Shown here piece by piece: positions 32,111 to 41,364 of a stretch of DNA of 64,000 bases. The notes under the pieces are model-generated. The model ran no database searches and had not been told where the DNA came from. It worked only from the letters and a program-made list of their open reading frames with translations. Each line of letters begins with the position of its first letter. Position 1 is the stretch's first letter. The DNA is from Mycoplasma_N cavipharyngis. GTDB lineage: Bacteria; Bacillota_I; Bacilli_A; Mycoplasmatales; Mycoplasmoidaceae. Made by a program: the position numbers and the translations under genes. Location: assembly GCF_042984175.1 (NCBI RefSeq), contig NZ_CP155569.1, forward strand, positions 1-64,000, given 5' to 3'.

Positions 32111-32596
32111 GTTTTTTGTTTTTAATTATCAATTTAATTTTTCAAAATAATTTTCATAAAATAAAAGTTACTATTAATCCTAATGATGTTCCACTAGTAG
32201 CATAAGCAATTATTTCTTCTTGAGTTAATTGATTAGTTGAACTATTTGCTTTTTGATTAGTTTGTGTTTGCTCAATGAGTGAGGTTTGGTTATTGTCTTT
32301 AGTTTGATTATTGTTATCAACTTGATTAACTAATGAATTTTGATCTTCACTATGTTCAGGATTTTGATTATTAACAACTACTTGATCTTCTTGATCAGAA
32401 ACTGCTTGATCTTGATTTTGATCATTATCTAATGTTGGATCATGACTACTTTGATTATCATTAGTATCATTTTGATCATTCTTATTAGGATCATTTTTAC
32501 TAATAACAGGTTCATTACTAGAATTTTGATCATCACTGGGCTTTAAATGATTTTCAGGTTGAACTTGATCATGATCATTTTGATCATTAGAAACTA
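32091..32596 (-). pseudogene. Out-of-frame C-terminal part of the surface protein (Asn/Gln/Asp-rich stalk plus membrane anchor)
   Basis: Directly past the TAG at 32594 another frame is open to TAA at 32091. It would add about 165 residues to the upstream protein: about 125 residues rich in Asn, Gln, Asp and Ser with repeated D-Q-N patterns, then GTSLGLIVTFILWKLFWKI, a convincing transmembrane helix, then a basic end. One extra A in the A6 run at 32597-32602 (minus strand) would fuse it to the upstream frame. No good start codon opens it independently. It is thus a disconnected or switchable anchor, not a separate gene. Confidence 0.7.
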
Positions 32597-35014
32597 TTTT
32601 TTAGGTTGACTTGGTTTTTGAGTTTCTAATTTATTAGAGTCATTTTCTTTTTTTCTAGTTTGATTTTGATAATCAAAATAATATTTTTTTACCCCTTTAA
32701 TTCCATTCTTATTTAAAATCACAATTAGTTCTAATCGATCTTTTTCACTAATCAATTTCAATTGATAATCAGAACGAATAATTCCTTTCTGAATGCTATT
32801 TGATGGTAATTCTAATAGTTCTGATCAAACATTATTTTCATTATATGATGAAGGTGGATTTGTGATTTTTGTAGTTTTAGTTATTGGAGCTAATGTATTA
32901 GGATTATGAATTACAATTGGTTTTTGATAAAATTGTTTTCAAATATTTAAAGTTTTCTGATCAGGATTTTTAGGTTCAATTTTAATTGCAAATGTTTCTT
33001 GCAAATCATTAACATCATCAATAAACTTAAAATCTAATTTGTCTAAAGTACGAAAGTCCCAATTAAGATCTGCTTGAGATTGAAGCAATCTTTTAATTGA
33101 TTCAACATTATAAATTTCTGAATTTAATTGATCAGAATTAACATTAATGTTTCTAGTAATTGTTTTTAGTTTTTTTAAACCAACAATTTCTTGATCACGA
33201 TAAGCTGATTTTGTGAAATCAAAGTAACGAATTTTTAATTTACCATTTAAATCATCAGGTAAAACTTTTAGTTTTAATTCTTTAAGATATAAGTTATTAT
33301 CAATTAATCCTGAAGCGTTTTTTAACTCAAAAACTTCTTTTAAATTTTTATAATCTAATAAATCAGATGGATAAAATTTTTTAGCTTCATCTGTTTTTAA
33401 TTTAACTTTTTCAATTACTTGATAATTAAAGTTTTTTAGAACATAATTTTTTGTTGTTTCAAAAAAGGGATATTTTTTGGCATTAACTTCAAAATTTCAA
33501 TCTTGTTGATTAAAACTAAGTAAGCGATATTTACTGGATTCAACTTTAGCATGAATTTTTAAATCAGTAATATTAATTTTGTCTTTAAAATTTTCAGAAT
33601 AAATAATATGTTCAGCAGCACCATTAATAATTTCAAGCAAACTATAATATCGTGTATTAGCATTATGATTATTAATTTTATATTCTAGAGCAAACTTAAA
33701 TTTTGAAGCAACTGCTAAAAACTTTTTTAAATTAATTTTTTTCTCTTTAATTTTCAAATCATTTAATAGAATTCTAATTTTGAAATTATTATCGATTTTC
33801 TTAATTGGTTGCACTGAAAATAAGTGATCAAAATTAACATGATAAACATCATCAAGATACTTATTTTTAACTTTATTTTTTTCAATTAAAGGAGTAAATT
33901 CTTGAACCACTTTTTTATTACTTTTTTGTGGTTTAATAAAAAATTGGAGATTAATTGGATCACGAAAATTTTTAATGTTTTGGGATGCAAAATATTTTGT
34001 TCCATAATATGAAGTACCATACTTTTGATCAATTAAAGTAAGTTTATGTGAATTTTTATCCCAACCGGTTTTAGTAATAATTACTTTTTTAGTTGGTTGA
34101 TAATGAAGATAATTAATCATTTGTTTTGTGATATCATCAATTATTTCAATAACATAATTACTTTGATCATCATAACTGACAAATTTTGGGATCGTTTCAT
34201 TTTTATTTAATAAATCATATTGAAGATAAACTGGCACTTTTGATGTGTTTTGCTCTAAATTAATTTTTAATTTAAATTGTTGTGAAGCAAAATCACCACG
34301 TTTTTTAAAACTAGTATAAAACTTTTCAGTGGCATTGTAACGATAAGTTCCTTTTGAATCAAGTCAATTAATTGGAGTAATTTTTAATGTTTTAGCAATA
34401 TTTGCTGCTTCATTGGAATTAAATTTTTGATCAATGATATTTCATTTAGAATAATTAATGAGCGCATTGCGATCATTCAATGCAATCTTACTAACTGAGG
34501 TATTTTTATTTAATAAAAAATAAATTGGAACTTGATCGATTTGATAATTAGTTGTATAATAAATTCGTTTAATTTGATCTATAGAACATGATGGTGGTTG
34601 ATTGTGACACAAATGAGCAATTTTATTAGCATTAGTAATTACTTCTGATTCAACTGAGAAAATACGACGATTATTAGATTGATTAAAATAAAATATATCA
34701 TCACTTGCAACTTGACGATAAACTTTTAGTAGATTAGTTTTTCTTTTTTTAACAAATGTTTGATAATCTAATTCACCTGCTTTAAATTGTTCAACTAAAG
34801 CATCAGAAACTTTAATTTTAGAACTATCATATAACTGATAACTAGATTGATCTAATTGTTCTGAAATCGAATTAGTAGAACTATTATGTTGAATTATTTT
34901 TTGATTCAATCAACTTGAAGATGATCATGATTGATTGGAATTAACTAATAATGATGGAACTACTATAGGAATATAACACAATATTTTAATTAATGATTTT
35001 TTTAGTAATCACAC
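32594..35014 (-). CDS. Exported surface protein, truncated before its C-terminal anchor
   Basis: The frame opens at GTG 35014 and ends at TAG 32594, giving about 806 residues with TGA as Trp. The start MWLLKKSLIKILCYIPIVVP is a signal peptide (basic, then about 15 hydrophobic residues, then VNSNQS) without a lipobox. The rest is hydrophilic, Lys/Asn-rich, with repeated modules of about 130-150 residues containing K-I/L-x-I-x-x-N-D-x-L-x-x-K patterns, suggesting repeated beta domains. No catalytic motif is seen. The stop follows a short poly-A tract, and the next frame encodes a stalk and membrane helix (32091-32596). Function unknown; a surface adhesin or antigen is likely. Confidence 0.65.
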
Positions 35015-35107
35015 AATAATTTCTTCTGCCTTTTATTTTTTACTTACTACTTATTCATTAAGTTAAAAATTACTAAAAGCAGAATTTGATTGATAATCAT
35101 TTAAAAA

Positions 35108-38100
35108 CTATTGATTTGAAATTAAATTATTATTCTTTAAATGTTGAATTATTTTTTCTTTAACTAACTTTTCTTTGAAAACTCATTCATAAGCAAAAAT
35201 ACTAAAAACCTTATAACCTTTGAGTTTTAATAATTGATCTAATTCTAATTGTTGATTAAAATCAATTTGATCATTATTAATTAATTTAATTAATAAAACA
35301 ACGCGATTATTTTGATCACTAATTTGAATTAAATATTGTTTAATTGCTTGATTGAAAACTAATTTAACATGATATTGTGATGATAGGATTTGTAAAATTC
35401 AATGACCAATTTCTTGATAAAAATTTAGTGCTAAATTACTTAGTTTTTGATGATTGTGATTTTGGGAATTATGAACTAGACATTGAAAAAACAACTGATT
35501 AATTTTGTTTTTAAATTCTAATTTCTGTTCTTTTAAACAATGATAAACAATAATTTTATTTTTAGTTCAAAATAGAAATTTTTTAATTTTAATTAATGAT
35601 TTAGGATCATTATAAAAATTTTGGTTATCTAAAATATTATTAGTTAATGAAATACGATCAGATAAAACTAAAATTAATCGATCAACAAAAAACTTAATTT
35701 CTTGATCTAAATCAACAATAATTAATCAACCCTGATGACAAGCTTGTAATAAACTAGAATTAATAACAATCATTTTTAGTAATTGGTTTTTAATTTTTGT
35801 ATCTTTGACAACAACTAAACAAGTTGATTTTTGTTTTTGATAAGTTAATCATGTTATTAAATCACTCACTAATTTTTCTAAAATGCTTAAAAGATTTTTT
35901 TCAGGATAATTTTGATCTTTAATGGCAATTGAAACAAACTGATCATTAATGACTAAATTATTAGTATTAATAGTATGAAAATTAGGATCAATTAATTTAG
36001 CAATCGAATAATTATTAAGATTTAAGTTATAAGTTAAATCATTTTGAACAACATTATTTTGATTAATTGCTGCTAATATTTTTGGATTAAGATCATTTTT
36101 TTGATACAAATAAAACACTTGGTTATTATTAGGAAAACTTAAAATATCTAATAACATGTTTTGCTTAGTATGACTAATAAATCAGTATGAAGATAAAAAT
36201 TGGTTGTGAGCAATTTTTTGATTTAATTGATGATGCTTATTTAAATCTCAAATAATAAAAGGGAATAAATCAATAATAATTTTTCAATAGTGTTTTAAGA
36301 AAACACTTGGTAGTAAACCGATTGGTCTTTTTTCAACTAAATCAAACATTTCAAAAATGATTTTTTGTTTTTGTTCAGAAGCTGATTGAATTCTCTTTTG
36401 TAAATCTAGAAAATAATTTTGAACTAAAATTTTGTTATCATCTTTTCAATTAATTGCTTGATAATTTTTATTAGTTAATTGCAACAAATTTAGTTTTTGA
36501 AATTTTTGAAAAATTGATAAATCTTTGATTCATTGATAATTAACTAATGCTAGAAATTGATGTTGATCTTTATCAGTAAAATTTAGTAATAGTTTTAAAT
36601 CTTTTTGAGAAACATAAAATAAATTACTAGTTGCAGCATGATAGAAAAACTTATAAATTTCTGTGTAATAAATTTGATCTTCTTCAGTTAAAGTATAAAT
36701 TCTTACTCGATCAGGAAATTTATGATCTTCAATGTATTTTTTTAAATAATATAAACCTTTAGCAACATTATTTTGATCATACTGAAATAAAAAGTTTTTA
36801 TGAGTAGCTAAATTTTTTCAAAATTGATCATAACCATATGAATTTAAAAAATCTTTATTTTCTGTACTTAATTGACAAATTAATTTAATTTGTTGAAATA
36901 AGGATTTTAAATTAATGTTTTGTTCTTGACAATATTTAAAAGCAACTAAAGCTGCTTGTGATCAAGTTTTGTTTTTCTCTTTTTGATTAATTGTTACTAA
37001 AGCATCATCTAAACTTTGTTTTTGTAATGATTTTAATTGATACAATTGTTCAAAAATTTGATTTGCTGCTGGATTAAAATTTTGATTAGATGAACTTACT
37101 CAATTTTTTTCAAAAACTTGATCTAATTGTGCTTTAAAAGTTAATAATTGATCATAAAAATTTGTTGCTTGACTATCATCATAATTAAAAAAAATTAAAC
37201 TTTTAAGATCATGATAATTATCATTCTTAGTATTAATCATTTCATTAAATAATTGATACTGATCATGAAAGACAATTGTATTTTTATTTTGCACTAAATT
37301 AGCAAACACTAAATCAAAAATTAGTTTGGCATTAATGATATTAGCAGCATTGTAGTGAATGATATTTTGTTTTTTAAAATTGAAAAGATTATTTTCATAA
37401 TTAAAAAAGATTTTTGGTTGATGAAAATCAAATTTGAAATTAGTATTAAAACTTGCTAATGAATTAAATGATAAAGCATTTTTTCAATCAACAACCACAT
37501 TAGTATGATCAATGTTAGATAAATAAAAAACTTCTTTTAAAACAAACTCTTGATTTGAATAATTTGCACCATTTAATTGAAAGTGATTTTTAGCAATTAA
37601 ATTTGTTCTAATTTGCTGATAATTTAAAAAACGATCAAAATCATTGAAATTAAATTTTTTTAAAAAATTAATTTTTTCATTAGTTAATTCAGGATTAAAT
37701 CAATAAGAGTATTTTTTTGCTTTAACTAGTTGAAGTTGATCATTAGCATCAATCAAAATTTCTACTGGAAAAAAAACTAAAGGAGCATTAATAATATTGT
37801 TTTTAGTTTGATTATGATTTGCAATAAAATTAGTACAAATAACTAATTGGTGAACTTGATTTAAATGAATGTTTTGATCATGAATTAATTGTTTTAACAA
37901 TAAGTTATTTTTATATTTAAGAAAAATTTTTTTTCATTCAAACGCTTGTTTTCAAGCAATTAATTTATCTTTAGCATTTTTTAGTTCGACATACTTTAAT
38001 TTCAGCACTTTTAACATTTCAATTAAAAGCTCAATATTTTGTTTTTTTAATTCAACTAAAAAATGATTAAAGTTTTTGGACTGATGAAAAATTTCAAAAA

Positions 38101-38233
38101 TAATTTTAAAATGATAAGCAAAATCAAATTGCAAATGATTTTGATCATTATTTAAAAATGCAATAATATCTGCTTTTTTAAAATACAAACTTAAGTTAAT
38201 ATTTTTAGAACTAGAAAAGTTGTAATTTAGCAT
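35108..38233 (-). CDS. Large helicase-family protein (DUF4011/SF1-like) lacking Walker A
   Basis: ATG 38233 to TAG 35108 encodes 1041 residues in a single frame. Around residue 130, APLVFFPVEILIDANDQLQL and then FNPELTNEKINFLKKFNF resemble the DUF4011 region of large SF1 helicase-like proteins. About residue 275 the place of the ATP-binding loop reads IIHYNAANIINAKLIFDLVFANLV: the following helix is kept but G-x-x-G-x-G-K-S/T is gone. Near the end, LVFNQ and KGYKVFSIFAYEW fit the C-terminal nuclease-like domain of the same proteins. Mycoplasmas of the pneumoniae group encode a long putative helicase of about 1100 residues (MG140 type), possibly the active counterpart. ATPase activity is unlikely. 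Confidence 0.5.
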
Positions 38234-38281
38234 ATGATTATTTTAATTGTTTTTTAAATTATGATTGATTTAAAAAAAGCT

Positions 38282-38310
38282 ATTATTCAATTATTTACTG
38301 ATTGAATAAT
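38282..38310. repeat. Inverted repeat upstream of the helicase-like gene
   Basis: ATTATTCAAT (38282-38291) pairs with ATTGAATAAT (38301-38310), loop 9 bases. It lies about 50 bases upstream of the helicase-like start and 50 bases upstream of the rpmF -10 box, in a divergent promoter region, so it may be an operator. Confidence 0.35.
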
Positions 38311-38359
38311 TTTAAAAGATTAAAAATTGCGATTTTCTTAATTTTTTAGTAAAATCATT

Positions 38360-38365
38360 TATAAT
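38360..38365 (+). promoter_or_regulatory. Probable -10 box of the rpmF transcript
   Basis: TATAAT at 38360-38365 is a consensus -10 element. Transcription from about 38372 would produce a 300-base leader before rpmF, containing a short frame (38464-38580) and a terminator (38589-38624). Confidence 0.5.
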
Positions 38366-38463
38366 AAATAGAATAGTTTTATCGTTTATTTATAAAATTT
38401 AATAAGAGCAAAATAACAATTGGTGGTTCAATAATAAAAATTTACACTAATTAATTTTAAACG

Positions 38464-38580
38464 ATTCAATTATTATCAATTATAAAAAAGGTAGACAATA
38501 AGAATTTTAGTTTTATTAGAACTTGATTTAAGGCACTTGAAGCAAAACTTAACAACTTAAACACTAATAGCATTGATTAG
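38464..38580 (+). other. Possible small RNA or leader peptide upstream of rpmF
   Basis: Between the TATAAT and the leader terminator there is a 38-codon frame that could begin with ATT 38464 and ends with TAG 38578-38580, with AAAAAAGG in the middle. Its product would be short, amphipathic and Lys/Asn/Leu-rich. No ATG is available, so coding is doubtful. The stretch may instead be a small RNA of about 250 bases ended by the hairpin at 38589-38624. I recognise no known RNA family here. Confidence 0.3.
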
Positions 38581-38588
38581 ATATAGTT

Positions 38589-38624
38589 AATTGTTTTATT
38601 TTTGAAATAAACAATTATTTTTTA
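38589..38624 (+). terminator. Terminator or attenuator in the rpmF leader
   Basis: AATTGTTTTATTT (from 38589) pairs, with one bulged base, with AAATAAACAATT (38605-38616), followed by a run of six T. It stands 54 bases before rpmF and after the TATAAT at 38360, so it ends a short upstream RNA or attenuates rpmF. Confidence 0.65.
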
Positions 38625-38677
38625 TTGATTAAATTTTAACTAGAAATAATTTTATTTATAAGGAGTGTATAAACAAA

Positions 38678-38848
38678 ATGGCTGTACAACAAAGAAGAGT
38701 AAGTAAAACTCGAAGAGACAAAAGAAGAAGTCATATGGCCTTAAAGGTACCGACTTTAACATCTTGTCAAAATTGTTCTAAATTTATTAGACCACACCGA
38801 GTTTGTTCATGTGGCTATTATCGTAATCGTAACATTTTAAATAAATAA
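38678..38848 (+). CDS. rpmF: 50S ribosomal protein L32
   Basis: A 56-residue protein beginning MAVQQRRVSKTRRDKRRSH, typical for L32, with the zinc-ribbon cysteines CQNC and CSCG. A strong AAGGAG Shine-Dalgarno precedes ATG 38678. It heads a run of four more genes in the same direction with short or overlapping spacers. Confidence 0.96.
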   Translation: MAVQQRRVSKTRRDKRRSHMALKVPTLTSCQNCSKFIRPHRVCSCGYYRNRNILNK

Positions 38849-38870
38849 TTTATAAAAAGGAAATCTTACT

Positions 38871-39044
38871 ATGTCTGATCAAGCTAAGGATGCATTAAAA
38901 AAATTAGAAAAAATTAATATTAAAAAGTATCAAAATTATAAAATTCGTGATTCATTAACGCTTTTTAATAGTGTTTTAATTTTAGATATTTTAATTATTT
39001 GTGTTTCGATTGGTATTATTATTGCCCATTATTTAATAAGATAG
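38871..39044 (+). CDS. Small single-pass membrane protein (57 aa)
   Basis: ATG 38871 follows AAAAAGGA; the frame ends at TAG 39044. The first about 30 residues are charged and helical (MSDQAKDALKKLEKINIKKY), and the last about 22 are a transmembrane helix (LILDILIICVSIGIIIAHYL). Size and form resemble SecE, the small Sec translocase subunit, but the conserved SecE helix pattern is not evident, so I leave it unnamed. It is probably cotranscribed with rpmF and the thioredoxin-like gene. Confidence 0.65.
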   Translation: MSDQAKDALKKLEKINIKKYQNYKIRDSLTLFNSVLILDILIICVSIGIIIAHYLIR

Positions 39045-39073
39045 TAAATTAATAAAAAAGATAATAACTAATT

Positions 39074-39436
39074 ATGACAGAGTTTAAACTATTAAAACTA
39101 AGTGCATTAGAAAAAATTTTGGATCAAAAAGACTCACTAACAAAACCTTTATTAGTTTTATTTAAGTGAGATCAATGTAGTTATTGTATTGATAATGTTC
39201 CTAAAATTGAAACAGAATTAAATTCTTCTCAATTTTCTGGTCTAACAGATAATTATTGCATTGATACTGATTCAGAAAAGATTTGAGCAGAAGATGGTTT
39301 AAATTCAAGATGAAAAATTAATGTGACACCAACTTATCAAATGTATGATGTTAATAAAAAACTAGTTTTTGAACAACAAGGTCCTTTATCACTGGAAACT
39401 TTAAGCCATGTCTTTAAAAAAATTATTCGAGAATAG
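39074..39436 (+). CDS. Thioredoxin-like protein
   Basis: ATG 39074 to TAG 39436 encodes 120 residues. LLVLFKWDQCSYCIDNVPKIE has the strand-loop-helix with a C-x-x-C active site (CSYC), and INVTPTYQMYDVNKKLVFEQQG contains the cis-proline (TPT) and following strands of the thioredoxin fold. No signal peptide is present, so it acts in the cytoplasm as a thiol-disulphide reductant. CSYC differs from the CGPC of classic thioredoxin, so the substrate is open. The next gene overlaps it by 29 bases. Confidence 0.8.
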
Positions 39437-40211
39437 TTTTTTATTATTTCAACAGTTAGTTAAACAATATTTTTTTACATTTCTTAGTTTTTTAGCAGGC
39501 TTAACCTTTTTTTTACATTTTATTATTTATAACAGCACTAGTGGAGAGTGAATTCATGCTTTAGTGCAATGAACAACACAAAGCAACATATTTGCTTTTT
39601 TGATTGTTGTATGTTATTGTTTGTTTAAAAAAAGTTTTCTTTTTAAAAACAATCTTTTAATTTTAGTGGCTATTAATATTTTGTTTGTTGCTGCAGTAGG
39701 GTTTTGATTAGTGTTGTTTCCCGTTGCTTTTGCAGGATTATCTTATTATTTATTTCAACCTAAGCCTAATGGCAGTCAGCATGAATCATTGTTTTTAACA
39801 AATTTCTTTTATATCTGAAATCATGGTGTGACTCAAATTTGTTATTTCATGTTTATGTTAGAAGCATTTAGAAATAACAAAAACAAAAATGATTCTTTAG
39901 TTCCTATTAATTTTAAAAAAATTATTTTAGTAACATTAGGATATGCTACATTTTATCTTTTAGTTTTTGGTGCCATTTTAACTACAACAACTAATATTTT
40001 TCCAGTTTATGGCATTTTTACTAATTTTAATCCTAATAAATTTGTTATTGATGATCAACAGCGAGAAATTAGATTATTTAATTTACAATTATTAGTAACC
40101 TCAATTGTCGGTTTATATTTAATTGTCAGTTTAATAACTTTTTTTAACTGAAGAATTTCATTACAATTAAATAATAAAACATCTAAAGAATTATTGAAAA
40201 ATATTGTTTAA
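39408..40211 (+). CDS. Polytopic membrane protein (267 aa), possibly Pr6Pr/DUF1600-like
   Basis: ATG 39408 to TAA 40211 encodes 267 residues with about six hydrophobic segments. The loop WTTQSNIFAFLIVVCYCLF and a later FYIWNHGVTQICYFMFMLEA resemble the F-T-x-Q-S-N and H-x-x-x-P pattern of the Pr6Pr membrane family, to which the mycoplasma DUF1600 proteins are related; this is a resemblance only. It overlaps the thioredoxin-like gene and is followed 4 bases later by another membrane protein. Confidence 0.55.
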
Positions 40212-40215
40212 ATCC

Positions 40216-41136
40216 ATGAAAAATTATTGAAAAGATTTTTTTGAAAACTTTAAAACCAATTCTAATTCCACCTTTATTAAAAAACAGATTTTGAATGTTT
40301 CCTTATTTCATTTAATTTCTTTAGTTGCTCTTGTTTGTGCTATTGTCCTACTAGTTTTAGGATCATTAAGAGAATTAATTATTTTTGATGTTTTTGGTGC
40401 TATTTTCTTAATTTGTTTTTTTCTGTTAATGACTTTATCATGGGTTTTAATTATTTTATTAAACCAAAACACTTTTTTTGTTAAACGAATTATTGGTTCT
40501 AAATTCAATTACTTGTTTTTTGCTTTTTGATTAGGTTTTAGTTTTACTGATGCTATTACTAAATATGAATTAGAAAATAACTATGATTTTGGTCATAATG
40601 ATAATAAGTTTTTAGCACCAACTAAAAAATCTGATTCAGTTAGTTCAATTAAAAATGCTAAATCTGAAACTGATATTACTGATAGTATTGTTACTACTGA
40701 AATTTTAGAAGCTGCAGCAGAAACCAAATTAATTGAGCAAAAACCAAAATTAGATGCTCAAGTTAATGATCAAGTTGAAATGGCAACTAATTCTTATCAA
40801 GATCAAGAAAGTAAGTTGCATGCTAAATTAGTTGAATATCAAGAATTACTAAAACATAAAGAAGAATTAGAAGCCAAACTTGCTAACTTAAAAAATAGTT
40901 TTGCAACTGATAGTCAAAATGAAGAAGAATTAGAAAAAACAATCGTAATTGAAGATGTGAAAACCCAAATTATGCAACAAACTTCAATTATTGTTGAAGC
41001 TGAAAAAGAAGTTGATTCACTATTAAGTGAAATTGATTTTTCTTCTCGTACAAAAATGATTCGTAAAAAAGGTGAGTTAGAAAACTTATTAGCTTATTAT
41101 CAAAATAAGAAAAATAAGTTATCTTCTAAAAATTAA
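40216..41136 (+). CDS. Membrane protein with C-terminal coiled coil (306 aa)
   Basis: ATG 40216 to TAA 41136. Two or three hydrophobic segments (about 30-52 and 60-85, and around 95-110) are followed by about 190 hydrophilic residues. These include a strongly predicted coiled coil (SKLHAKLVEYQELLKHKEEL onwards, Glu/Lys/Leu heptads) that is probably cytoplasmic. A terminator follows the gene, ending the rpmF cluster. I do not recognise the family; a structural or scaffold role is possible. Confidence 0.65.
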
Positions 41137-41171
41137 TAATTTTATTTAATTTAATTATATAATTATTCATA

Positions 41172-41220
41172 CCGGCAGGTTTTTAAATGGTCAATAGACA
41201 ACCCCTGTCGGCTTTTTTAT
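41172..41220 (+). terminator. Terminator ending the rpmF gene cluster
   Basis: CCGGCAGG (41172-41179) pairs with CCTGTCGG (41204-41211) with one G-U pair, followed by a T run. The 24-base loop is unusually large. It lies 36 bases after the last gene. Confidence 0.8.
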
Positions 41221-41299
41221 GCTTTGTTTTAGTTATTAATTTCAACTAAATCAGTTTCTTAGGATTAAAAATAAAATAATTCAATCTTAATAAAAAAAC

Positions 41300-41330
41300 A
41301 AACGGATGTTAAAGTCCGTTTTTTTATTGA
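41300..41330. terminator. Bidirectional terminator
   Basis: AAACGGA (41300-41306) pairs with TCCGTTT (41315-41321). An A run precedes it and a T run follows, so it can end transcription from both sides, including the convergent surface-protein gene ending at 41365. Confidence 0.8.
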
Positions 41331-41364
41331 ACAAATTTAGTAATTTTTATTATTGAAAATTGAA

